Below, in pieces: positions 8,103 to 15,377 of a stretch of DNA of 34,579 bases; the first letter of the stretch is position 1; each line of letters opens with the position of its first letter. The notes beneath the pieces are model-generated. The model was not told the origin of the DNA. It saw only the letters and a program-made list of their open reading frames with translations, and made no database searches. The stretch comes from an uncultured Bacteroides sp. (GTDB taxonomy: Bacteria > Bacteroidota > Bacteroidia > Bacteroidales > Bacteroidaceae). The position numbers and the translations under genes were made by a program. Where the stretch lies: assembly GCA_949296415.1 (NCBI GenBank), contig CASFQC010000022.1, forward strand, positions 1 to 34,579, written 5' to 3'.

Positions 8103-8251
8103 TCTGCATGACGGTGCAGACCTCTTCCCCCCTTCCTGCACGGACGGCCTTCCTGCCCGCCACAGGGCGGTGCGGATACACGGGGAAGACTGCCCGGGCG
8201 GAATCCGAAAAGCCCCGACAGAGTAGGAGAAATACCCAAACATCATGTACT

Positions 8252-8356
8252 ATGTTGACCGACATCTTCACAGTGAATGAAAACGCCAGCAACTGCGCAT
8301 CAGGCTGTTGCGACGTATTCGGCTACGGCTGCTCCTGCGCATGCAACAACAGCTGA
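8252..8356 (+). CDS. Cys-rich RiPP precursor peptide, 34 residues
   Basis: A short reading frame opening the radical SAM operon. The first 14 residues (MLTDIFTVNENASN) have no Cys and would be the leader. The C-terminal part, CASGCCDVFGYGCSCAC followed by NNS, has six Cys (15, 19, 20, 27, 29, 31) in 17 residues plus small and aromatic residues. A tiny Cys-rich peptide immediately upstream of SPASM radical SAM enzymes is the hallmark of radical-SAM-modified RiPPs (sactipeptide/ranthipeptide types), with crosslinks at Cys. An AGGAGA stretch lies at 8225-8230, too far to act as a standard Shine-Dalgarno. In-frame extension to an ATG at 8108 (82 residues) is open but unlikely because that ATG coincides with the predicted transcription start. 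The sequence does not clearly match a precursor family I know. Confidence 0.75.
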   Translation: MLTDIFTVNENASNCASGCCDVFGYGCSCACNNS

Positions 8357-8368
8357 GCCTGACAGGCC

Positions 8369-8420
8369 GGCCTGTGCGACCCTCCGTTGCGGCACGTACG
8401 CAGACACGGCCGCACAGGCT
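8369..8420 (+). promoter_or_regulatory. Stem-loop between precursor and maturase genes
   Basis: GCCTGTGCG (8370-8378) pairs exactly with CGCACAGGC (8411-8419), with a small CCG/CGG stem in the loop. A 14-bp palindrome ACAGGCCGGCCTGT (8362-8375) overlaps the left arm and could form instead. No T-run follows, so it is more likely a partial terminator or RNA-stabilising element, as is common after RiPP precursor genes. Confidence 0.5.
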
Positions 8421-8471
8421 TCACACCACGCTACACATCTTACACGCATTATTCATATAATACCGTCCTCT

Positions 8472-9812
8472 ATGGGAAACTTCCCCCTGCTCGGCGCACA
8501 CAACGTCTACGCCATACCTGCAGGCACCGCCTTCGGACGCGAGGCGGACGCTTGCCACCTGATATATTCTCCCCTGGCCAACCTCTTCTTCCTGGCCCGT
8601 CCGGAGGAGACCCTCCGGATGGAGAAAGCTCTGGAGGAGGGCGCCACTACCCCCGAACTGACCCGCTTGCTGGACCAGACCGCCTTCCCCGACCGGGGCA
8701 CGGAGGTGAGCACCGACACGTTCTGCACCCTGCATCTGCTGCTGAACGAGAAGTGCAACTTCCACTGCAAGTACTGCTATTCGGCCGGCGGACGCTCCAC
8801 GGCCGAACTGACCATGGACCTCATAAGGCCTGTGCTCGACTTCTTCCTGTCGGCCGACCGCCGTGCCGCCAGAGACCGCACCCTGATGTTCATGGGCGGA
8901 GGCGAGCCGGTGCTCTCCTGGCCCCTGCTGGAGGAGGCCGCCGCCTATGCCGAAGAGACCGCCCGGACGCAGGGCATTGCGCTGCATCTGGCCCTGACCA
9001 CCAACGGCTCCATACTGACGGACGACATACTGCGCTTTCTCAAGGAACACCGTTTCACCGTGCAGGTGTCCTTCGAAGTGCTGCCCGACGTACAGGAGGA
9101 GCAGCGCGGCAACTACGACCGGGTGGCCGCCAACCTGGTGCGCCTTACCGAGGCCGGGGTGGACAACTACGTGCGCTCCACCGTCACCGCCGCCAACGTG
9201 GACCGTATCCCCCAGATGGTGGAGCACTGTCACCGCCACTTTCCCCTGGTGCGTAAACTGAGCTGCCAGCAGGTGGTGGATGCTTCGTACTTCACGTCTG
9301 TAGAGGTGGTGGACAGCTTCTTCGACCGCTACTTCCGTTCCTTCAGGCAGGCGTCGGAACTGGCGGCGGGCTACGGCATGGAGCTGCGTTCTTCCTCGTC
9401 GCACCTGCTGAACTACTCCCGGCGCGAGCGCTTCTGCTACAACCTGATGTGCCTCACTCCCTACGGCACGCTGACCACCTGTCCCGACGTGTCATCGCCC
9501 AGCGAGCCCGATTACGCCGGTGCCGTCATAGGGCGGGTGGATGGAAACGTCGTAAACTTCGACCCCGGAGCCTTCGCCCGCGTCACGGGCGGCACCATAC
9601 ATACTTTGCCCATGTGCCGCGACTGCTATGCCCGCTGGAACTGCGGGGGCGGATGCCCCAGCTCCCGGCGTGTGTACAGCGGGGAGATATTCGCCGCCAT
9701 ATGCGCCCACTACCGGCGCATGTTGCGCCACAGCCTGCTGGAGGAGCTGGCCGTCAGGTACGCACGGGCCACCGGTGGAGACCTCTACCGCGACATGGCC
9801 GAGAAACTATGA
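8472..9812 (+). CDS. Radical SAM/SPASM peptide maturase 1
   Basis: 446 residues from the start MGNFPLLGAHNVYAIPAG. An N-terminal region (about 1-88) shared with the next gene product may recognise the peptide. The radical SAM core has the [4Fe-4S] motif CNFHCKYC (Cys95, 99, 102), then the SAM-contacting GGGEP (142-146) and TTNGS (176-180). The C-terminal SPASM domain has Cys322, 327, 337 and then CxxCx5CxxxC (382, 385, 391, 395; CRDCYARWNCGGGC) and Cys411, enough for two auxiliary clusters. Family members make thioether or C-C crosslinks in Cys-rich peptides. A longer reading from 8277 overlaps the precursor in another frame and adds 65 low-complexity residues, so it is rejected. The stop overlaps the next start (ATGA). 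Confidence 0.9.
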   Translation: MGNFPLLGAHNVYAIPAGTAFGREADACHLIYSPLANLFFLARPEETLRMEKALEEGATTPELTRLLDQTAFPDRGTEVSTDTFCTLHLLLNEKCNFHCKYCYSAGGRSTAELTMDLIRPVLDFFLSADRRAARDRTLMFMGGGEPVLSWPLLEEAAAYAEETARTQGIALHLALTTNGSILTDDILRFLKEHRFTVQVSFEVLPDVQEEQRGNYDRVAANLVRLTEAGVDNYVRSTVTAANVDRIPQMVEHCHRHFPLVRKLSCQQVVDASYFTSVEVVDSFFDRYFRSFRQASELAAGYGMELRSSSSHLLNYSRRERFCYNLMCLTPYGTLTTCPDVSSPSEPDYAGAVIGRVDGNVVNFDPGAFARVTGGTIHTLPMCRDCYARWNCGGGCPSSRRVYSGEIFAAICAHYRRMLRHSLLEELAVRYARATGGDLYRDMAEKL

Positions 9813-11194
9813 ACCAAAACCTCATGAACATGGACTTTCCCGCACTGACAGACAAAGACATATATGCCGTTCCCGCAGGCGACCTCTGGGGAACGGACCC
9901 TGAGAGAATCTACATGATATACGCCCCGTTGGGCGGACACATCGCACTGGCCGCCGCCGCCGATGTGCACGCCTTGGAACGCTGCGCCGCCGGAGGCCAG
10001 GCCGACACGGACCGGCTACGTGCCCTCAGTGCCTTTCAGGCACAGGGCAAGGTGCCCGTACACCGCCTGCCACGGTCGCCACACGACCTCTACCAGATAG
10101 ATATCCTGCTGAACTATACCTGCAACTTCCGCTGCGTGTACTGCTATTCCGCCGCCGGACGCTCGTCGGGACAGGTGGGATTCGACAAGGTAAAAGCGGT
10201 GGTGGACTATCTGTTCTGCTCGGGCAAGAAGCAGGAAAATCCCTACATCATAAACTTCAGCGGCGGGGGAGAGCCCCTGATGAGCTTCCCGCTGATAAGG
10301 CAGACCGTGGAGTATATCAGAGAGGTGAGCCGGGGAAAAGACTATATATATAATGTGGGACTGGTGACCAACGGCAGCCTCATCACTCCGGAGATAACGG
10401 ACTATCTGCACAGCCGCAACGTGGACATGGCCGTGTCCTTCGAGATACTGCCCCATCTGCAGGACCGCGAGCGCGGCAGCTACGGCAGGGTGGCCGCCAA
10501 TCTGGACATGATGCTGGACAAAGGCTACCCCTTCGGCATACGCACTACCTTCACCCCGGAGAGTGTGGGCAGCATGTGCCTTATGATAGAGGAACTGGTC
10601 CGGCGCTTTCCACGGCTGAAGAAGGTAGTGTTTGACACGGTGCTGGCTCCCGCGCTCTTCCCTACGCCTGAAAGTCTGGAGAGCTACTACGACACCTTCC
10701 TGGAGGAGTTCTACCGTGCCAAGGCTCTGGGCAAGGAGAAAGGCATCAGCGTGGAGAGTGTGGCCGTGGAGACCCTGTCCATGGTAAGAGATCGCACTTG
10801 CGAGGGCAAGATAGTGCTTACGCCCATGGGCACCGTATCAAGCTGCGCCCGGGTATCGTCTCCCCGCGAGCCCCTTTACGGCGACTATGTGTACGGCAGG
10901 GTAGAAGACGGCCGGCTAGTATTCGACCAGGAGAAGTTCGCCCGCATCATGGCGGAGAGCAACATCCATACGCAGCCCATGTGTGCCGGCTGCTTCGCCC
11001 GGTGGAACTGCGGGGGCGGATGCCGCCTCTTCCATCAGTCCTTCCCTCCCGCTTACGAGGAGGTGAGGTGCCGCTTTGCCCGCAAGGCGCTAAAGAGGCA
11101 GCTGTTCGGCGTGCTGTCCGCTAACTTCAGACAGGCTACCGGACAGGACCTGCACGCCAGTGTGGAGACCCGTCTTCGCGACCACCTCATCTGA
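9809..11194 (+). CDS. Radical SAM/SPASM peptide maturase 2
   Basis: 461 residues, related along its full length to the preceding maturase. The N-terminus DIYAVPAGDLWG...IYMIYAPLGGHIALA parallels NVYAIPAG...LIYSPLANLFFLA in the first enzyme. Cluster motif CNFRCVYC (Cys105, 109, 112), GGGEP (152-156), VTNGS (187-191). The SPASM region has Cys331 and 346, then CAGCFARWNCGGGC (392, 395, 401, 405) and Cys421. Its ATG overlaps the previous stop (ATGA at 9809-9812), indicating translational coupling. Two similar but clearly diverged maturases suggest either two different modifications or a working pair on one precursor. Alternative starts at 9824 or 9830 would only remove 5-7 residues. Confidence 0.9.
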   Translation: MNQNLMNMDFPALTDKDIYAVPAGDLWGTDPERIYMIYAPLGGHIALAAAADVHALERCAAGGQADTDRLRALSAFQAQGKVPVHRLPRSPHDLYQIDILLNYTCNFRCVYCYSAAGRSSGQVGFDKVKAVVDYLFCSGKKQENPYIINFSGGGEPLMSFPLIRQTVEYIREVSRGKDYIYNVGLVTNGSLITPEITDYLHSRNVDMAVSFEILPHLQDRERGSYGRVAANLDMMLDKGYPFGIRTTFTPESVGSMCLMIEELVRRFPRLKKVVFDTVLAPALFPTPESLESYYDTFLEEFYRAKALGKEKGISVESVAVETLSMVRDRTCEGKIVLTPMGTVSSCARVSSPREPLYGDYVYGRVEDGRLVFDQEKFARIMAESNIHTQPMCAGCFARWNCGGGCRLFHQSFPPAYEEVRCRFARKALKRQLFGVLSANFRQATGQDLHASVETRLRDHLI

Positions 11195-11206
11195 CCTTAC
11201 ACGACT

Positions 11207-12553
11207 ATGGAAAGGAAACTGAATGTACTCTATGTGGTGCCCCGTTACCGCACGTATGGCATGGACGGACATTACGTCATGCCTATGGGGTTGCTCTATG
11301 TGTCGGCCTACGTCAAGAGGGCCGGCGTGGCCAATGTCTTTACCCTCAACCTGAATCATACGGAGGGCCCGGAGTACGACGTGCTGTCCTCCTTCATATC
11401 GGCCCACCGCATTGATGTCGTGGGCACAGGCGGACTGTCGGGCGAGTATGCCGACATAGCCCGCATAGTGGGATACGTCCGCCGCATCAGTCCGCATGCG
11501 GCCATCATGGTGGGCGGAGGCTTGGTGACAGCCGATGCCGGACCGGCCATGCTGGCTCTTCCCGAGGCCGACTATGGCATCATAGGCGAGGGCGAGGTCA
11601 CGTCCGTGGAACTGTTGGAAGCACTGTCCCGCAGCCCACGTCCTGACTTGAGAAAGGTGGATGGCCTGATTTACCGTTGCGGAGGCCGTCTCCATGTCAC
11701 CGGCCGCCGCGCCGAGATAAGGGATTTGGACAGCCTGCCTTTGCCCGATTATGAGGGATTCTGCTATGGAGAGTATCTGAGGTGCAACCCCGACCTGAGC
11801 GACGAAGGCAAACGTTACTCCCAGGTATCGGTTATCGGCGGGCGTTCGTGCAAGTACAACTGCACGTTCTGCTTCCATCCGTCGGGCACTACGTATAGGC
11901 AGCGTTCGTTGGATTCCATCTTCGGTGAGATAGACTGGCTGGTGTCGCACTACGATATATCCTACATCGCCCTGCGCGAGGAACTGTTCGCTACTGACAA
12001 TCGCAGGGTGGCCGATTTCTGCAAGCGTGTGGCGGCTTACGACTTCGACTGGTCCATACAACTGAGGATAGACAGCATCAGTCCGGAACTGGTAGGCCTG
12101 CTGGAGGGCACCCGCTGCCGCTATGTGTTCGTAGGCATAGAAAGCGCTCACGACCAGGTGCTGGCAAGTATGCGTAAGGGAATCACTCTGAGCCGGATAG
12201 AAGAGGCGCTTGCCCTGCTGAAGGAGGCCGGACTGCGTTCGCGTTCGGGAGTGATATTCGGCGACTCGGCCGAGACGCTGGACACTGCAAGATGGACGCT
12301 GGACTGGTTCGGAAATAACTGTGGCCGCTACCGCATGTTTGCCGATATGATCATCGCTTTCCCCGGCTCGGTGCTCTACCGAAGGGCACGCCGTGACGGG
12401 GTGATACCCGATGCGGTGCAGTTCCTGAAGGACGGATGTCCCATAGTCAATGTGTCGTCCATGACTGACAGTGAGTTTGCCCGGGTAGTGGAGGCTGTGG
12501 AGCATATCAGCGGAAGACATTACAATGTAAAGTACTACCGGCATCATGAATAG
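11207..12553 (+). CDS. B12-binding-type radical SAM enzyme
   Basis: 448 residues. The N-terminal Rossmann-like half (about 1-145) follows the B12-binding pattern of class B/BchE-type radical SAM proteins: MPMGLLYVSAYVKRAG, a GTGGLSGEYADI block, IMVGGGLVTAD and YGIIGEGEVTSVELLEAL. The radical SAM core starts at VIGGRSCKYNCTFCFHP with Cys215, 219, 222. It continues with IQLRIDSISPELVGLL and VGIESAHDQVLASMRKG, typical of this class. Such enzymes often methylate unactivated carbons or phosphorus, but other rearrangements occur. It starts 12 nt after maturase 2 and overlaps the peptidase gene by 8 nt (ATGAATAG). It could modify the peptide or make an unlinked small molecule; the operon position favours the peptide. 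Confidence 0.88.
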   Translation: MERKLNVLYVVPRYRTYGMDGHYVMPMGLLYVSAYVKRAGVANVFTLNLNHTEGPEYDVLSSFISAHRIDVVGTGGLSGEYADIARIVGYVRRISPHAAIMVGGGLVTADAGPAMLALPEADYGIIGEGEVTSVELLEALSRSPRPDLRKVDGLIYRCGGRLHVTGRRAEIRDLDSLPLPDYEGFCYGEYLRCNPDLSDEGKRYSQVSVIGGRSCKYNCTFCFHPSGTTYRQRSLDSIFGEIDWLVSHYDISYIALREELFATDNRRVADFCKRVAAYDFDWSIQLRIDSISPELVGLLEGTRCRYVFVGIESAHDQVLASMRKGITLSRIEEALALLKEAGLRSRSGVIFGDSAETLDTARWTLDWFGNNCGRYRMFADMIIAFPGSVLYRRARRDGVIPDAVQFLKDGCPIVNVSSMTDSEFARVVEAVEHISGRHYNVKYYRHHE

Positions 12554-13631
12554 GAAAGACAACTGGTGTTTTGACGGGGCGGCTTGCGGTCGTCTTGGCA
12601 GTCTGGTGCAGGTCATCTCGCCTTCCATGAACGAGCGGGCTATGGCCTCCCGTCTGCGTACGCTTTGGGCGGATGCCGGCATAGATACCGTGACAGACGT
12701 GATGGGAAATCTTCACGGCGTGGCTAACCCGTCGGGGATCATTCACGTAGGGCTGGCTGCCCATATGGATACGGTGGCCATACAGATAACCCGCATCTTG
12801 CCCGGCGGACAGATGCAGTTCCGCAGCATAGGCCTGAGCCAGTACGTGCTGTTGGGACAGCGTATGAAGGTATTGACCGGGCACGGCTGTGTGGATGGAG
12901 TCATAGGCTTCGACCCGACCTCGCAATATGGTCAGCCTAAGGGTCTTGTGCCCGATGACCTCTGGCTGGATATCGGGGCGCGAGACTATGAAGAGGCCTC
13001 CGCGCAAGTGGAGGTCGGTGATTTGGCCGTGCTCAGCCCTGTCCTGAACGACATGTGTGGTGACTGCCTGTGCGGTACCGGCATGGATAACCGTGTGGGG
13101 CTGTTCGTCATGACGGAATGTGTGACGGCGTTCGCCCGTTCTCCCCATCCAGCGGTATGTCTGCATGCGCTGGGCACGGTGCAGGAAGAAGTAGGGTTGC
13201 GCGGGGCTGCTGTGGCCGCCGCATTCCATAGGCTTGACGCCTGCTTTGTGCTTGATGTGGACTATGCCACCGACACGCCGACTCCGCATGAGAATCAGAT
13301 GGGGGCGTTGCACTTGGGGAGAGGGGTAGGTCTTCATGTGAAGTCGGACAACAGTCCGATACTGAGAGAGCTGGCCTGCGATGTGGCCCGCCGCCGGGGC
13401 ATCCCTTTCCAGAAGACCTTGGGACGCTTTCTTTACGGCGGGACAGATGCGTCGCCCTTGCAGTTGCAGTGCGGAGGGATGGCTGTGCTGAATGTGAACA
13501 TCCCGTGCCGTTACATGCATTCGCCCGCCGAGACCTGCAGCAAGAGCGATGTGGAGAGTGCCATACGTCTGTTGTGGGGCATGATTGGCGAGATAGGAGA
13601 CAGGCGCATGTCTTCTTTTGTACCCTATTAG
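12546..13631 (+). CDS. M42 family metallo-aminopeptidase-like protein
   Basis: 361 residues resembling M42 (FrvX/TET/glutamyl-aminopeptidase-type) di-metal peptidases. All expected metal and catalytic positions are visible: His73 and Asp75 in AAHMDTV, Asp181 in TGMDNRVG, the Glu214-Glu215 pair in TVQEEVGLRGA, an Asp in VLDVDYATD (237 or 239) and His325 near the end (YMHSPAET). It is therefore likely active, probably as a cytoplasmic multimer trimming peptides from the N-terminus. Its start lies inside the stop region of the B12-type enzyme, so expression is coupled. In this operon a role in removing the short leader of the Cys-rich peptide is the simplest inference. Confidence 0.87.
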   Translation: MNRKDNWCFDGAACGRLGSLVQVISPSMNERAMASRLRTLWADAGIDTVTDVMGNLHGVANPSGIIHVGLAAHMDTVAIQITRILPGGQMQFRSIGLSQYVLLGQRMKVLTGHGCVDGVIGFDPTSQYGQPKGLVPDDLWLDIGARDYEEASAQVEVGDLAVLSPVLNDMCGDCLCGTGMDNRVGLFVMTECVTAFARSPHPAVCLHALGTVQEEVGLRGAAVAAAFHRLDACFVLDVDYATDTPTPHENQMGALHLGRGVGLHVKSDNSPILRELACDVARRRGIPFQKTLGRFLYGGTDASPLQLQCGGMAVLNVNIPCRYMHSPAETCSKSDVESAIRLLWGMIGEIGDRRMSSFVPY

Positions 13632-13643
13632 TCTCTTTTCCTT

Positions 13644-14132
13644 ATGCGCGTCCTTCTCATCACTACACTGCCTAACAGAGTGTGTCATAGTCTGCAGTCA
13701 TGTGCTGGCATAGATTTGGAAGTGCTGGATGTCGGAGGCCTTTCTTCCGGCCGTTGTCGTCAGCTTGTCGCGGAGACGGTCGGCAGAGAGATTCCCGGCA
13801 TAATCCTGACTTACCGGTGTCCGTGCCTGTTGCCGGAAGCCTGTTTCTCTTTACCGGTTTATGGGGCATACAATCTGCATCCGTCTCTTTTGCCCAAGCA
13901 TAAGGGACTGAATCCTTGGCCGGGCATCATGGCGGAGCAGGAGGGAGTCAATGGCGTGACGCTGCACCGCATCTCGTGGGAGGCGGATGCAGGGGAGATA
14001 CTGTATCAGGAGAAGTACAAGATATCCCCTTCCGATACGCTTTACATGGCCCGGCATAAAGCCGATGTGATAGCCGGGAGGCTGGCTTTGCGTCTGGTGG
14101 CCGATGTCCTTAAGAGGAGTGGGGTAATCTGA
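13644..14132 (+). CDS. Short formyltransferase-fold protein
   Basis: 162 residues with the core of the formyl-THF-dependent formyltransferase fold: YNLHPSLLPKHKGLNPWPG (Asn77, His79) and the Asp of SWEADAGEILYQEKY (Asp115), matching the Asn-x-His...Asp catalytic triad of Fmt, PurN and ArnA. It lacks the C-terminal tRNA-binding domain of Fmt, and the stretch before the NLHPS motif is about 30 residues shorter than usual. It may act on an amine of a small substrate or peptide; formylating the Cys-rich product is an inference. It begins 12 nt after the peptidase stop. Its 3' end overlaps the convergent waaA gene by 23 bp. Confidence 0.8.
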   Translation: MRVLLITTLPNRVCHSLQSCAGIDLEVLDVGGLSSGRCRQLVAETVGREIPGIILTYRCPCLLPEACFSLPVYGAYNLHPSLLPKHKGLNPWPGIMAEQEGVNGVTLHRISWEADAGEILYQEKYKISPSDTLYMARHKADVIAGRLALRLVADVLKRSGVI

Positions 14133-15342
14133 TGGTTTCCAAAATCTTGTCTGTGGCTCCGGAGTTTCCGGTGACATAGCTGCCGGAAGCCTCACCGCTT
14201 TCTTTGCGGAACGGTTCGTCTGTGAGCAGCCGGTCAAGTATGGCGTTCAGTTCGTTTCCGTTCTTTATAGTGAACGCACCTTTTGCTTCAATGAGTTGCA
14301 CTGCTTCCTGGAAATTCTGGTATTTGGGTCCGAACAAGACCGGGATGCCGTAGACTGCGGCTTCTAGTGTGTTGTGTATGCCGGCACCGAATCCTCCGCC
14401 TATGTAGGCTATCTCTCCATACCGGTATATGGAAGAAAGCAGTCCGAAGCAGTCAATGATGAGACAGTCGGCCTTCCGCACATTGTTGTCGTCAGCCCGG
14501 CTGTAGCGCACGTATGGGCGTTTCAGCTTGCCGATGATTTCTACCAGATGGCTCTCGTCTATGACATGAGGCGCGATGATGAGTTTCACTTCCGGATGGC
14601 GGTTGAAATATTCAATGAACAGGTCTTCATCAGGTTGCCACGAGCTGCCGGCCACAAAGGTCAGCATATTATTCTTGAAGGCTTCTACCAAAGGCAGTTC
14701 TTTGGCCTCCTGACGGATTTGCAGCACGCGGTCGAATCGGGTGTCGCCTACCACCGTCACATGGGTGACGCCTATTTTGGCAAGGTAGCGTTTCGAGCGT
14801 TCGTTCTGTACGAACAAGTGGTCGAAGTCACGCAATACATTGCGGTAGGTTCCGCCATACCATTTGAAAAATATCTGTCCGCGCCGGAAAATGGACGATA
14901 CGCTATACACGGGAATGTGGCGCCGGTGCAGTTCGTCCAGATAATTTTTCCAGAATTCATATTTGATGAAAAAGGCCATGCATGGATTCACCAGGTCAAG
15001 GAACTTGCGGACATTGCGTGGTTTGTCAAAAGGCAGGTAGCATACAATGTCGGCTCCGCGATAGTTCTTGCGCACTTCGTATCCGGATGGAGAGAAGAAG
15101 GTCAGCAGTATGCCATATTCAGGATGAAGTGCCCTAATCTTCTCTATAAGCGGACGACCTTGTTCGAATTCACCTAAAGAGGCGGCATGAAACCATATAT
15201 AGCGCACTTTGCAGTCAAGCTGCTGGCGGAGTAACTTGTATGCCACCCGATGCCCTTTCATCATTTTGCGCGGCTTCCGGCTGAAAGGGGCAGCCAAATG
15301 CACTATGATGTCATAAATGGCTATTGCCAGATTGTAAAGCAT
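14110..15342 (-). CDS. waaA: 3-deoxy-D-manno-octulosonic acid (Kdo) transferase
   Basis: 410 residues, the usual size for WaaA/KdtA. It transfers Kdo from CMP-Kdo to lipid A precursor at the cytoplasmic face of the inner membrane. Seen: an N-terminal hydrophobic helix (MLYNLAIAIYDIIVHLAAPF), the family block IWFHAASLGEFEQGRPLIE (the acceptor-side Glu region), KYEFWKNYLDEL, VGDTRFDRV, GSSWQPDED, and the C-terminal nucleotide-sugar half with IGGGFGAGIHNTLEAAVYGIPVLFGP. It is 35 nt downstream of gltX on the same strand and convergent with the peptide operon. Confidence 0.95.
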   Translation of the reverse strand: MLYNLAIAIYDIIVHLAAPFSRKPRKMMKGHRVAYKLLRQQLDCKVRYIWFHAASLGEFEQGRPLIEKIRALHPEYGILLTFFSPSGYEVRKNYRGADIVCYLPFDKPRNVRKFLDLVNPCMAFFIKYEFWKNYLDELHRRHIPVYSVSSIFRRGQIFFKWYGGTYRNVLRDFDHLFVQNERSKRYLAKIGVTHVTVVGDTRFDRVLQIRQEAKELPLVEAFKNNMLTFVAGSSWQPDEDLFIEYFNRHPEVKLIIAPHVIDESHLVEIIGKLKRPYVRYSRADDNNVRKADCLIIDCFGLLSSIYRYGEIAYIGGGFGAGIHNTLEAAVYGIPVLFGPKYQNFQEAVQLIEAKGAFTIKNGNELNAILDRLLTDEPFRKESGEASGSYVTGNSGATDKILETIRLPHSS

Positions 15343-15377
15343 AAAGAGATTCTATCCAAATGAGTGAATATGCGGTT

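Larger units (their letters stand above)
7884..8251 (+). other. Intergenic region and 5' leader of the peptide operon
   Basis: This 368-nt stretch holds the HU-gene terminator (7928-7999), the predicted promoter (-7 box 8095-8102) and an untranslated leader of about 140 nt before the precursor ATG at 8252. The leader is G+C-rich and has small possible stems (for example GCCC/GGGC near 8157-8170). I do not recognise a known riboswitch class in it. Confidence 0.5.

Noticed and set aside
8108-8251. 48-codon N-terminal extension of the precursor peptide
   Set aside because: The ATG at 8108 sits at the transcription start predicted from the -7 box at 8095-8102, and the extension looks like untranslated G+C-rich leader.
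8103-8251. Riboswitch (cobalamin or SAM type) in the leader of the peptide operon
   Set aside because: A stretch resembling part of a B12 box (GAAGACTGCCC) was considered because of the B12-type enzyme, but the other conserved elements are missing.
8245-8280. Eleven-codon frame starting at ATG 8245, overlapping the precursor start
   Set aside because: Too short to evaluate and out of frame with the Cys-rich peptide; no conservation can be judged from one sequence.
8277-8471. N-terminal 65-codon extension of the first SPASM maturase
   Set aside because: It overlaps the Cys-rich precursor in another frame, is rich in Ala, Thr and His, and does not resemble the second maturase, which aligns from the ATG at 8472.
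11090-13688. Two long minus-strand frames opposite the B12-type enzyme and the M42 peptidase
   Set aside because: The plus-strand proteins have full catalytic motifs; the opposite frames show none.
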